Shown: positions 25,331 through 33,398, numbered from the stretch's first letter. The stretch: DNA of 36,075 nucleotides from Paenibacillus gyeongsangnamensis (GCF_027533625.1 NZ_JAQAGZ010000039.1:1-36075); one strand, 5' to 3'. Program-made: numbers and translations. The notes: generated from the sequence alone by a model not told the origin.

Positions 25331-25345
25331 GATTCGTTTGGAGAT

Positions 25346-25383
25346 CACCTGATATTTTAAACAGGTGTTTTTTGTTTTTTCAA
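25346..25383 (+). terminator. Rho-independent terminator
   Basis: CACCTG (25346-25351) pairs with CAGGTG (25362-25367), followed by TTTTTTGTTTTTT. It lies just beyond the GH43 breakpoint and probably came with the joined sequence. Confidence 0.7.
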
Positions 25384-25586
25384 AGAAAATTTCCGAAGTT
25401 TAGTACAAGCGGGCAAGGGTAATCTTTGCAGGGCTCAGGCGTTATCCGCCAATTCGGGAAGTAGCGCCGTTTACAGATATCACATAATTTTTTCATCGCG
25501 GATTTATATTTCACAGGAACCTGATTTACACGCCCTTGTTATAATTCCACTGTGATTTGATTACTGTGGAGAACGGTGTGGTACGA

Positions 25587-26625
25587 TTGAGACTCAAAAT
25601 CGGGAAGTAAAAATGGCTCTTAGTATGCGCGGTATTATGCCTGTTTGTGAGTTTGAGTACTTGCGCGGCGTATATCATTAATCCCCAGATTGCAGAAAAT
25701 CCATTAGTAGTATTTTCGTCTAGCACGCTACCCGGTGGTCCAAGCATGGCGGTCTCTGCTCCAGGCATGCTGCAGACGAAGGCCGCACCTCTCATCACGA
25801 GCGGAACGAACACTACAACCGGTTGGCAGCTCACGCCGGCCGGTAAGCAAACAACGCTGGGAAGCTTCCCTATGGGAGGTGCGCTAAGTCCGGATGGGCG
25901 TTATCTCGTCATTTCCAACGACGGTATGACGACACAGTCGCTTCAGGTTATCGACGTTACGTCCAGCATGGTAGTGCAAACTATAAGCTATAATGCTCCG
26001 GAGGCCCTCTACCTCGGACGACGGGTCTAAGCTGTACGCTTCTGCAGGTGGAAACGAGAAGATTCGGGAATATGATTTCAAGGAGGGTACTTTTGGAACT
26101 AAAACCGGTTACCGTTGGGGACACGCGCGGTTCCGGCTTTTACCCGGCAGGCATCGTTATCTCGCCCGACGGCAGCAAGCTTTTTGTGGCTGCAGCATGA
26201 TGACAGGGACTTTGTCCGTGATAGACGTCCCCTCGGTCGAGCGGCTTCGAGAATATACGCAGCAAGTTCAATTCAACAATCGAGTAGAATCTGCTTCTTC
26301 GGCAAGGCCGGCCATGCCTAATGAACAGCAGATGTTCCCGATTCCGCGATATTCTGGGGAAGACTCACCCATTAAGCATGTAATTTACGTCCTGATGGAG
26401 AACCGGACTAACGATGATATTTTCGGTGATTTGGGCAAAAGGAGCGGAGACCCCAGTCTTGTGGAATTCGGACGGGCCATCACGCCGAATCACCATAAGC
26501 TAGCCGAGCAGTTCGTGACGCTGGACCATGTTTACGCCGTATCCGATGTAAGCGCAGACGAACAGAATTGGTCGATGCCCGGCAAAGCCAACTACAGAAA
26601 CGAAGAGACGATATTACTACTGAAA
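25587..26625 (+). pseudogene. YncE-like beta-propeller / alkaline-phosphatase-family protein, heavily broken
   Basis: In pieces, the sequence encodes the front of a bifunctional beta-propeller plus phosphoesterase protein. A signal-peptide-like start, LLVCAVLCLFVSLSTCAAYI, follows an in-frame TAA. Propeller blades include LGSFPMGGALSPDGRYLVIS, SDDGSKLYASAGGNEKIREY and, in yet another frame, FYPAGIVISPDGSKLFVAAA. A phosphoesterase start, IKHVIYVLMENRTNDDIFGD, carries the metal-site Glu/Asn, and AITPNHHKLAEQFVTLDHVY follows. At least three frameshifts, near 26010, 26115 and 26200, and the loss of the C-terminal half rule out function. The original protein was probably exported. Confidence 0.75.
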
Positions 26626-26654
26626 ATAAAGTGGGTATTGGTGAGGAGATTCAG

Positions 26655-26765
26655 ATGTGTGTCATGAATAACAACTCGTTCACCTTAGCCACAGTGCATA
26701 GATTTTCAGATTATGACAAGACTTATCAAACAATTATGGAGAATTTACGTTCTGATAAAATGTAA
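26655..26765 (+). pseudogene. Short C-terminal gene remnant
   Basis: A 36-codon frame reads VMNNNSFTLATVHRFSDYDK and TYQTIMENLRSDKM, then stops directly before a good terminator (26787-26824). The open stretch continues upstream into the phosphoesterase debris. GAGGAG precedes the ATG by 6 nt, so expression is possible, but it more likely is the end of a lost gene. Confidence 0.35.
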
Positions 26766-26786
26766 TATGTTGTGTTGAGGCTAATG

Positions 26787-26824
26787 AGGTTTATAGCGCA
26801 ATAAATGCGTTATGAACCTTTTTT
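26787..26824 (+). terminator. Rho-independent terminator
   Basis: AGGTTTATAGCGCA and TGCGTTATGAACCT form a stem with two mismatches around a 5-nt loop, followed by TTTTTTG. Confidence 0.75.
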
Positions 26825-26911
26825 GTAAAGTTTGATGATTTTCCTCGCCGCGGCTCTGTTATATCCGAACGTGAGCGCTAAAAAAATTATTCAGTTAAGG
26901 AGAGATAAAGC

Positions 26912-27700
26912 TTGAGTGCAGAAATACGGCTTTCGACTAGTCAATTGTTAGAGGAGTTGGAACAACTTAAAGTCTGGAGCGGACCTAAAATTGCGAAGGT
27001 ATTTCGTAAAACACAAATTCCAGGATACGAGCTTGCCCCGATTGGATCTGGAGGATTTATCAACTATAGGGAAAAGTTTTTCTTTATTACCAACGCTCAC
27101 GTCGTTCAGACTATTGAGAGTGGTGACTTGTTCGGAAAAATTGTTGTACCATTTAAGGATCATGGAAACGAAATAGTAAGGTTTATTTCATGTAAAATGG
27201 ATGAGGAACTGGATGTGGCAGTTTTAGAAATTGATCCAGTACAAGCTCAGAGCGATTCAGATAAGTTATTTGTTGACCAACAGTGTTTTCAAGACCCAAC
27301 ACAATACTTAGATGCTTGTAATTTTGCTTTTGTCCACGGTTTCCCGGCTTCACAAACAAATGTGGAAAGCGATGGTCGAACCATTTTGGTGGAAACAACT
27401 TCATTGCCTTAATTGGCATTTATTAAGGAATACCAAAGAGAAGCAAACTTGATAACGCTTCATTATTACAAAGAAGGCAATATCAATGAATATTTTTCTC
27501 CGGCAGAATTGCCGGAAGTTTATGGTATGAGCGGTTCCTTAGTTTTCAGCTACAGACCTAGAGATGTTCTTTTTCCATACGGGTTGCTAGGTGTTGTTAA
27601 TAGAGGGACCCAAAATTCCGAAACCCTGTGGCTGACACCTGTTGATGACGTTATTAATTTTATTGAGACTGCTTATTTTAATACGGAAGATAGAGATTGA
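26912..27700 (+). pseudogene. Trypsin-like serine peptidase split by one in-frame TAA
   Basis: One frame runs from a TTG at 26912 (AAGGAGAG 7 nt upstream) to 27700, interrupted only by TAA at 27410-27412, after ETTSLP. Joined, it gives about 261 residues with a trypsin-like triad pattern: His in FFITNAHVVQ, Asp in EELDVAVLEID, and Ser in VYGMSGSLVFSY. The Ser lies after the stop, so the truncated product cannot be a peptidase unless the stop is read through. No signal peptide is seen, so a cytoplasmic role is likely, as for defence- or stress-linked HtrA-fold proteins. There is no other lesion in either half, which suggests a recent mutation. The two neighbouring genes are debris. Confidence 0.7.
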
Positions 27701-27877
27701 GGTGCATCAGTACGAAAACGGCAATTTACCAACTGCAGAAGCTGACGATTCTCTTTCCACGGAATCGCGCCAAAGCAACAAGTCCATTCTAAAACTTTAT
27801 TTTCTTCGTACAGCAGCCGATTATAGAAATACGTACAGCCGCCGCGGGCATGGCTTGACCGGCTGCTTGCGTTTGAT

Positions 27878-27907
27878 AGGGAAAACCGCGCTCAGCGCGG
27901 TTTTTTC
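27878..27907 (+). terminator. Rho-independent terminator
   Basis: AAAACCGCGC (27881-27890) and GCGCGGTTTT (27894-27903) form a tight hairpin followed by T residues. The rest of 27701-28028 contains no gene I can support. Confidence 0.8.
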
Positions 27908-28028
27908 GCGCGAATGCGCCGCCGAGGTCAATATTTGTCTATTGTAGTGCGCTGATGGAGTTGGTAATATCTGCACTATATTGTATGAATAGCCTGGAAC
28001 ACAAGCAAACGTACGGGGGTGACGGTAC

Positions 28029-28188
28029 ATGCTGAAGGTTATGATTGTTGAGGATGAGGATATCGTGAGGGATGATATCAAGCATTTGATTGATCGGCAG
28101 AGCAACGGCTTCGTCATCACGGCCGAGGCGAGGAACGGAGGGGAAGGGCTCCGGTTTTTTCAGGAGCATCATCCCGACATTATTATTA
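28029..28188 (+). pseudogene. Response regulator receiver domain, N-terminal fragment (YesN-like)
   Basis: The frame starts MLKVMIVEDEDIVRDDIKHL with the acidic pair Glu-Asp of receiver domains, followed by FVITAEARNGGEGLRFFQEH and HPDIIIT. At about 28188 it stops matching: the phospho-acceptor Asp region (D-I-x-M-P) should come next but is replaced by unrelated glycosidase sequence in another frame. GGGGGTGA lies about 7 nt before the ATG. Receivers with this start usually belong to YesN/AraC-type regulators that control glycan uptake and breakdown in Paenibacillus. Confidence 0.8.
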
Positions 28189-29082
28189 CACGACTATGTT
28201 GGAGGCTATTATGTAGGCTCCGAATGCTTTATCCCGGCGAAGGACTATTCGCATATCGAGGATAGCCCGCAGATGACCTGGACCTATGCTTTCGAGAAGC
28301 ATTGGCTGTATTACATGCTGTGGGGCCGGCTGCTGTATGATCCTGCAACGCCGGATCAGGTATTCGAGCAAGCGCTCGCCGAGCGTTACGGCGAGCAGGC
28401 GGGCCTGCATCTGCTGCGCGCATACGCCACGGTCAGCAGCATGCCGATCACGCTGGGCGCTTTCTTCGCGTTTACATGGGATTTCACCTTGTATGCGGAA
28501 GGCTTCCTGGCGACGAACCGGGCCGAATACAACTCGGGGAAGGCATTTATTTCGCTGCAGGATTTGCTGGAAGGCCGCACCTTCGACCCGGCTTACCTCT
28601 CCCTTCGCGACTACGCGGAGTCTGTGGTGAACCGGTGGTCTACGGAAGGCCGGATTACGCCTCTGCAGTTGGCTGACAGGTTGGAGGCGGATGCGCAGCA
28701 GGGCTTGCAGTCGCTGTCAGCGATTACGGAAAGCACGCCTGCGCTTGCTTCCGAGATGCTGGATGCCGAGGCCTGGGCCCGCTTGAGCCTTTATTTCGCC
28801 GCCAAGCTCCGGGCCGGTGTCAACTTTGCGCTGTATGAGCGGACAGGGGAGGAAGAGAAACACTGCGAAGCGCTTCAATGGCTGGAGGCGCCTCATGCGG
28901 CGAAGCATTGGGAGGACTTGATCGAAGCGACGCAGTCCCGCTACAAGCCGCAGCCTTTAATGCATTTGGGCGAGACGCTGTTCAGCTGGGCCTTATTCCG
29001 TCCGCAGATTGAGGTGGATATCGCCTTCGTGCGCGGAGCGGCCGCAAGCTGCTCTGCGGCTGAACAGCAAGCGCTGAGCTGA
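28188..29082 (+). pseudogene. C-terminal part of a glycosidase-like protein
   Basis: About 295 residues read cleanly from YVGGYYVGSECFIPAKDYSH through TWTYAFEKHWLYYMLWGRLL, FAFTWDFTLYAEGFLATNRA and the helical tail ending CSAAEQQALS. The pattern LWGRLLYDPATPD resembles the end of alpha-glucuronidase-type enzymes, which would fit a xylan locus, but this assignment is a guess. The N-terminal half is missing; a deletion joined it to the response-regulator fragment at about 28188. A proper terminator follows the stop. Confidence 0.55.
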
Positions 29083-29100
29083 CGGACTTGTACAAATCAG

Positions 29101-29150
29101 AAATGCCCTTTCCGGTCGTTGCCGGGCAGGGCATTTTGTTTTTTTTACTG
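29101..29150 (+). terminator. Rho-independent terminator
   Basis: AAATGCCCT and AGGGCATTT form the outer stem of a two-part hairpin (inner CCGG/CCGG-type pairing), followed by TGTTTTTTTT. Confidence 0.85.
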
Positions 29151-29359
29151 TCGCCGAACGGGATATGATGCTGTTCATCGCGACCCGCTTCCAGGTTTGC
29201 GCTCCGTTTGCCAACTTTCTAGCGTATGCGCATCTCGACCACGCGTATCGGCGTCGTATGGCGCTGGTCGAACTCCACATTACTTCAGCTGTTCTGGGCA
29301 TCCTGACGCGGGCTTTGCACCCGGATGAATACGCCGATCACAGGCACGAACAGCACAGC

Positions 29360-29732
29360 GGCGGTTAAGAGGGACGCCCGTATGGCCTTCAATGAGGCGA
29401 TGATTTATAAAAATTACGACTATGCGCAGAGCCTTCTGGTCCATCGATCGGCCGATCAGGATTTTCAGCGGCTAGTCACGGAGTATGAACGTATTGAGGC
29501 TATGCTGAAAAGTATGGATCAACAGATTCTATCACTGCTGAGCGAGATCCCTATCGCGGCACAACTTCAGAGCATAAAGGGATTAGGTCCCATTTTTGTT
29601 GCAGCCATATTGGCAGGAGCAGGGGATCTACAGCGATATGCACATGGAAGCCAATTACTTCGAAAGGCTGGCCTGAACTTAGCTGAAAGCACATCGGGAA
29701 AAAGAAAAGGTCAGATTGTCATGATAGGTTAA
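29360..29732 (+). pseudogene. IS110-family transposase, C-terminal part
   Basis: The frame contains LVTEYERIEAMLKSMDQQIL, then IPIAAQLQSIKGLGPIFVAA, LAGAGDLQRYAHGSQLLRKA and GLNLAESTSGKRKGQIVMIG. This is the transposase_20 (helix-hairpin-helix) half of an IS110-family enzyme, with the catalytic Ser region in NLAESTSGKRKG. It stops soon after, so the last 60 or so residues are missing. The frame upstream of about 29360 is not recognised. With the N-terminal half at 18246-18662 it brackets the xylonate operon. Confidence 0.85.
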
Positions 29733-29983
29733 TTACAAATGGGGAAATTCTATCAGTAGAACAGAGGAAGAAATTGCTGAACTTCTGTGGGGCATTAACA
29801 GATGAGAATTGGTGTGGACGATCAGAGATGTGTATTTATTTTGCTTGTTTGCTTAGGTACGGATTAAGATTGCTCGGTTATAAAGCACAAGTCCACAAGG
29901 GAAACGCTAGATACACTTCAGTTGCAAATCCTAAGATTTCTTTTACTTGGGAACATTCCCGGGTAATCGTTAATGATATAATT
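29730..29983 (+). pseudogene. Unknown gene, 5' portion before the IS5 insertion
   Basis: The frame reads LITNGEILSVEQRKKLLNFC, then GALTDENWCGRSEMCIYFAC, LLRYGLRLLGYKAQVHKGNA and WEHSRVIVNDII. It is cut at the IS5-type insertion after AATT (29980-29983) and continues at 31617. The start is missing because IS110 sequence abuts it. No family is recognised. Confidence 0.65.
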
Positions 29984-31616
29984 AGGGCTTGCTGAACGAA
30001 ATAAAAAGCTAGGAAATACAAGGGTTTAACACCGCTTTTGTCGAAATCATGTGTAAGGAAAACGGGAGTTCCCCGTCAAAAACCGTGCACATGGAGGCGT
30101 TTAGCATGTACCAGCGAACCGAAGGGCAAATCATCTTACCCGGCGATTTCTTCCTGCCTTTTGGCGGAAAACTCGCAGAGGATAATCGATGGGTCTTGCT
30201 CGCCCAAATCATACCCTGGTGGAAGGTCGAAGAGAAATACGCGAAAAACTTCAAACGCAGCCTGAAGGGCCAAAAAGCGGTATCCATCCGCGTTGCGCTC
30301 GGAGCACTTATCATACAAGAACGACTGGGGACTGATGACAGGGAAACCCTGCAGCAGATTCTGGAGAACCCGTATCTGCAGTACTTCCTGGGCTTGCCGG
30401 AATATCAGCACCGTCGTCCGTTTCACGCTTCACTCATGACCCATTTCCGTAAGCGGCTAGGCGGTGATGTGATCCATGAAGTAAACGAATGGATTGTGCT
30501 GGAGGAGTCCCGCCAGCAAAGGGAAGCGCAAGACCGCTCTGACGACGATGATTCAGGCAGCGGCCATTCTTCCGTCACCATGAGCGACTCGGACGAAAAG
30601 CAGCCGAAACAGATCGAACTGACCAACGAGGGCGAGCTTCTGCTTGATGCGACCTGCGCGCCGGCAGACATCGCGTATCCAACAGACTTGTCGCTACTGA
30701 ATCAAGCTCGTGAGAAACTGGAAACGATCATTGATACGCTGCATGAACCCGACCGTGGAAAGACTTTCAAACCGCGAACCTACCGCGAGCGGGCGAGAAA
30801 AGCTTATTTGGCGGTGGCCAAGCAGCGGCGGGTGAAACCGCGGGCCATGCGAAAAGCCGTTGGGAGACAGTTGCGCTTTGTCGCCCGCGATTTACGAATT
30901 GTGACTCAGCTTGCCGCAGACGGCGCCCTTAATCGGCTCTCGCGCAGAGCCTACAAGGAGTTACTCGTCATTCAGGAACTGTTTCGTCAGCAGCAAGCGA
31001 TGTATGACGCCAAGTCGCACAGCACACCCGATCGAATCGTCAGCATCTCGCAGCCGCATGTTCGTCCGATCGTGCGTGGCAAAGCCAAGGCGAACGTCGA
31101 GTTTGGGGCTAAGCTGGCGATCAGCGTGGTGAACGGCTATGCCTTCCGGGAACAACTTTCCTGGGACAGCTACAATGAGAGCGTGACCCTTCAAGCCTCT
31201 GTAGAAACGTACCGTGCACGGTTTGGTTTTTATCCCAAAGCCGTGCTGGCCGACCAAATTTACCGCACCCGTGATAACCTGCGTTACTGCAAGGAGAAAG
31301 GGATTCGTCTCAGCGGGCCTCGGCTCGGACGCCCTTCGGGTGACCAGCAGGAACAAAAACGAATCGCCAAAGCGGACGCCTCAGCACGCAATGCCGTTGA
31401 AGGCAAATTCGGAGAAGGCAAGCGCAGTTACGGGCTTGGCCGTATTCGAGCGCACCTTCAGACGACCAGTGAAACGGTGATTGGGCTGCAACTACTGGTG
31501 ATGAATCTGGAAAAGAGACTACGAGTTCTCTTTTTGCCTATTTTCCAGTGGCTGTTATCCAGGCTCGTCGTTCGGGGCGCATTGTCGTTATAAAGTCGAC
31601 CCGTTCAGCAAGCCCT
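29984..31616 (+). mobile_element. Complete IS5-type insertion sequence, 1633 bp
   Basis: Terminal inverted repeats AGGGCTTGCTGAACG (29984-29998) and CGTTCAGCAAGCCCT (31602-31616) are perfect over 15 bp. A 4-bp target duplication AATT flanks them (29980-29983 and 31617-31620). Removing the element and one AATT restores the reading frame of the interrupted gene (NDIIIDGNVD), which proves the insertion. The element carries one intact transposase gene. Confidence 0.93.
30106..31593 (+). CDS. IS5/IS1182-type DDE transposase
   Basis: This 495-residue protein begins MYQRTEGQIILPGDFFLPFG, then GGKLAEDNRWVLLAQIIPWW and GLPEYQHRRPFHASLMTHFR, as in IS5-like transposases of Bacillota. The DDE fold shows the first Asp in LLLDATCAPADIAYPTDLSL, the second near AVLADQIYRTRDNLRYCKEK and the Glu in SARNAVEGKFGEGKRSYGL. 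GGAGG lies 8 nt before the ATG at 30106. The reading frame is intact and the element complete, so it may still be active. The 4-bp duplication fits the IS5 family. Confidence 0.9.
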   Translation: MYQRTEGQIILPGDFFLPFGGKLAEDNRWVLLAQIIPWWKVEEKYAKNFKRSLKGQKAVSIRVALGALIIQERLGTDDRETLQQILENPYLQYFLGLPEYQHRRPFHASLMTHFRKRLGGDVIHEVNEWIVLEESRQQREAQDRSDDDDSGSGHSSVTMSDSDEKQPKQIELTNEGELLLDATCAPADIAYPTDLSLLNQAREKLETIIDTLHEPDRGKTFKPRTYRERARKAYLAVAKQRRVKPRAMRKAVGRQLRFVARDLRIVTQLAADGALNRLSRRAYKELLVIQELFRQQQAMYDAKSHSTPDRIVSISQPHVRPIVRGKAKANVEFGAKLAISVVNGYAFREQLSWDSYNESVTLQASVETYRARFGFYPKAVLADQIYRTRDNLRYCKEKGIRLSGPRLGRPSGDQQEQKRIAKADASARNAVEGKFGEGKRSYGLGRIRAHLQTTSETVIGLQLLVMNLEKRLRVLFLPIFQWLLSRLVVRGALSL

Positions 31617-31836
31617 AATTATTGATGGGAATGTTGATACAATGATTGAAAATCCTTATGTCCCACACAAAATTGATCCTTGTCCTTACTAGGGTTTAAT
31701 ATCGTTACTACCTTCTGACAGAGCATTTGAATCAATTAGTATTATTAATGTTTCAGATGAAGAAGAACAATTGGATGAGGGTTATTTCGAATGGAAGGTA
31801 AGATTAAAAAAGTTAGTAGAAACGATAAAAGGATGA
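31617..31836 (+). pseudogene. Unknown gene, 3' portion after the IS5 insertion
   Basis: It continues the frame broken at 29983: IIDGNVDTMIENPYVPHKID, then PCPY, an in-frame TAG at about 31689 (probably from a Trp codon), and GLISLLPSDRAFESISIINV, DEEEQLDEGYFEWKVRLKKL, ending at 31836. So the gene carries a nonsense change as well as the insertion. Confidence 0.65.
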
Positions 31837-31855
31837 TTTTATAGAGAAAGCCGTA

Positions 31856-32023
31856 TTAATCCCATCCTTTAGGTTGTGTTTCTCGTTTCTTATTTATCAA
31901 ATTTTGAGCAAATGTTCTGTTCTTCTTAGATTCCATGATATTTTTAATTTCCTGGATTACTAATTTTAAACGTTCGTCTTCATCACTAATTTTTTTCAAT
32001 TCTTTATATAAGTTGTCACTCAT
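31856..32023 (-). CDS. Small charged helical protein, unknown function
   Basis: This 55-residue protein (MSDNLYKELKKISDEDERLK, then LVIQEIKNIMESKKNRTFAQ and a basic tail ending QPKGWD) is predicted to be almost entirely helical. It lies 45 bp downstream of another small minus-strand gene and probably shares its transcript. A GAGGA lies very close to the ATG, with AAGGA at about 12 nt, so translation is plausible. The size and pairing would suit a toxin-antitoxin or regulator pair, but nothing identifies it as such. Confidence 0.4.
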   Translation of the reverse strand: MSDNLYKELKKISDEDERLKLVIQEIKNIMESKKNRTFAQNLINKKRETQPKGWD

Positions 32024-32068
32024 ATCCTCACGATCCTTATTTAAGATATTTATAACGAGAAGAAGAAT

Positions 32069-32254
32069 CTAAGCAAACTTGTTCTTACTCCATTTATCAT
32101 AAATATCAATAACTTGTACCATTGTATGAGACTTCTTCTTCACATATCTGAGAAAATCTGAATCATTCTCAAGCAACTTTAACAAATCCTTTTGAATGCA
32201 GCTTAAGTTGAATTTTAATTCTTTCTCTGCAAAGTCCACGATTCTCACTTCCAT
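32069..32254 (-). CDS. Small protein, unknown function, first of a pair
   Basis: This 61-residue protein reads MEVRIVDFAEKELKFNLSCI, then QKDLLKLLENDSDFLRYVKK and VIDIYDKWSKNKFA. GGAGGAGA lies immediately before the ATG with short spacing; an in-frame GTG two codons later would have better spacing. No family is recognised. The second small gene follows 45 bp downstream on the same strand. Confidence 0.4.
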   Translation of the reverse strand: MEVRIVDFAEKELKFNLSCIQKDLLKLLENDSDFLRYVKKKSHTMVQVIDIYDKWSKNKFA

Positions 32255-32396
32255 TCTCCTCCATATACATTATTTTGAGCTTCTAGCGTGGCAACTACTA
32301 ATTTTAGCATATCCCTCAATTGTTTTTTCTGTATTATTATCAGGTTAATAATTTGTTGAATTTTCAGTTATTTTTGTTCTCGTATTATCGATAGAT

Positions 32397-32519
32397 ATGT
32401 TAATTTACAAAATCGACATCAAAAATGGAACATGGAATGAAGAGGAAGATAGGGAAGCGGAAAGGCTAAAAGAACTTATGAGTGAAATTAAAAGAATTTT
32501 GAGTGCGAAGCAAAGTTAA
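32397..32519 (+). CDS. 40-residue frame, possible gene remnant
   Basis: MLIYKIDIKNGTWNEEEDRE followed by AERLKELMSEIKRILSAKQS forms a strongly charged helix. No ribosome binding site is evident. The stop codon overlaps the first A residues of the 10-bp repeat that flanks the insertion at 32529. It may be the end of a gene whose start was lost. Confidence 0.3.
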   Translation: MLIYKIDIKNGTWNEEEDREAERLKELMSEIKRILSAKQS

Positions 32520-32528
32520 AAAGTAGTT

Positions 32529-32691
32529 TTGTCGAGTCTCAAGAATATGTACCGATTAAAAGTCGCATTTAATACGGCTTTTATATTTTATCGGAACAAT
32601 TTATTGAAAAATCAAAATCTCAAGATTGTGTACCGATTATGTAAATGTTCTAAAAAAGTGTTCCGATTATTGAACAGGGTTCAAAACTGTC
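32529..32691 (+). mobile_element. 163-bp MITE-like insertion, family 3
   Basis: It begins TTGTCGAGTCTCAAGAATAT and contains TCTCAAGAnTrTGTACCGATT twice (32536-32556 and 32619-32638). A hairpin AAAAGTCGCAT...ATaCGGCTTTT (32558-32583) matches the hairpin of the family 1 element at 12469. TATCGGAACA and GTTCCGATTA form inverted variants. The 10-bp direct repeat AAAAGTAGTT flanks it (32519-32528 and 32692-32701), consistent with a target duplication. No coding capacity. Confidence 0.6.
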
Positions 32692-32699
32692 AAAAGTAG

Positions 32700-32782
32700 T
32701 TGATGGAGTACGTTAGCAGAATTATTCACATCATGTCTAAGCTGCCGCGTTGAACGGCAGCTTTGTTGCGAGGGACGGGCAG
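32700..32782 (+). repeat. Cassette-type structured repeat (element J)
   Basis: The 5' part TTGATGGAGTACGTTAGCAG is followed by stem AGCTGCCG (32740-32747) with CGGCAGCT (32755-32762) and the 3' part TTGCGAGGGACGGGCAG ending at 32782. The start is slightly altered, perhaps by the adjoining insertion. Confidence 0.8.
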
Positions 32783-32833
32783 TTAGGCGGAACAATCGTG
32801 ATACAATATTGTTTGGGTATTTGTCAGAGGGAG

Positions 32834-33313
32834 ATGTTAAAACCAATTAAAGTAGTGAATAAAATTGAAGTTGTGTCGATGAAGAGTGCGTACAGTGATG
32901 TTGAACACCATACGATCATCATTGATGGTATCTCTCTGGATTTAGTGATTCATCGTCAATACCCCTCAGATAACCTTTTAGGCATGATTCCAACAATTAT
33001 TGACTGGGTCGATGACCCGAAAGAGAAAGAGTTTCTTAAAAAGAGGTTCAATTCAGAGGGAAAAGAGGTTGTCTTACCAGTATTAATGTGCCCAGACGAT
33101 TGCGATTTGTTGTGTACTGTAATCGTTGCAAATGTAGTTAAAGCCGACGGTTTTATCATATGGGAGCGAATCGGAATTGATATGAGTTATGAGGAATTTA
33201 AGCTTTTGGGGTGTGATGGGATTGGTTCAACTGTTGATTGGCTTGAAAAGATTCCTGCAATGATTTTTGAGGAAACGCAGTATTCTTCTCAACTCAGCAA
33301 AATTTACGATTAA
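32834..33313 (+). CDS. Unknown 159-residue protein, cassette cargo
   Basis: Predicted soluble. Recognisable stretches are EHHTIIIDGISLDLVIHRQY, IIDWVDDPKEKEFLKKRFNS, VVLPVLMCPDDCDLLCTVIV (three Cys close together), WERIGIDMSYEEFKLLGCDG and GSTVDWLEKIPAMIFEETQY. No family is named with confidence. The ATG at 32834 has only a crowded GAGGGAG upstream, so the true start is uncertain. The gene lies 51 bp after element J, and its TAA is followed at once by the 5' end of element K, which defines a complete repeat-gene-repeat unit. Confidence 0.65.
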   Translation: MLKPIKVVNKIEVVSMKSAYSDVEHHTIIIDGISLDLVIHRQYPSDNLLGMIPTIIDWVDDPKEKEFLKKRFNSEGKEVVLPVLMCPDDCDLLCTVIVANVVKADGFIIWERIGIDMSYEEFKLLGCDGIGSTVDWLEKIPAMIFEETQYSSQLSKIYD

Positions 33314-33398
33314 GCTAGCGGAGTACGATAATTCAACCATAAACACAGGGAGTAGACTGCCGCGGCGCTGCTCCCTGTTTCATTGAAGTAACGGGCAG
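33314..33398 (+). repeat. Cassette-type structured repeat (element K)
   Basis: The 5' part GCTAGCGGAGTACGATAATT starts directly after a stop codon. The stem ACAGGGAGtAG pairs with CTgCTCCCTGT (33345-33378 region), and the 3' part is CATTGAAGTAACGGGCAG ending at 33398. It is nearly the same as element C. Confidence 0.88.

Noticed and set aside
27642..27947. A 101-codon plus-strand reading frame after the peptidase gene
   Set aside because: It overlaps the peptidase C-terminus in another frame and reads through a clear terminator at 27881-27903.
28993..29301. A minus-strand frame across the terminator at 29101-29150
   Set aside because: Part of its sequence is simply the complement of the terminator and of the end of the glycosidase-like gene.
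29165..29368. A 67-codon plus-strand frame just upstream of the IS110 C-terminal fragment
   Set aside because: Both strands are open by chance here; no ribosome binding site or family was recognised, so it is left as unassigned sequence between the terminator at 29101 and the IS110 fragment.
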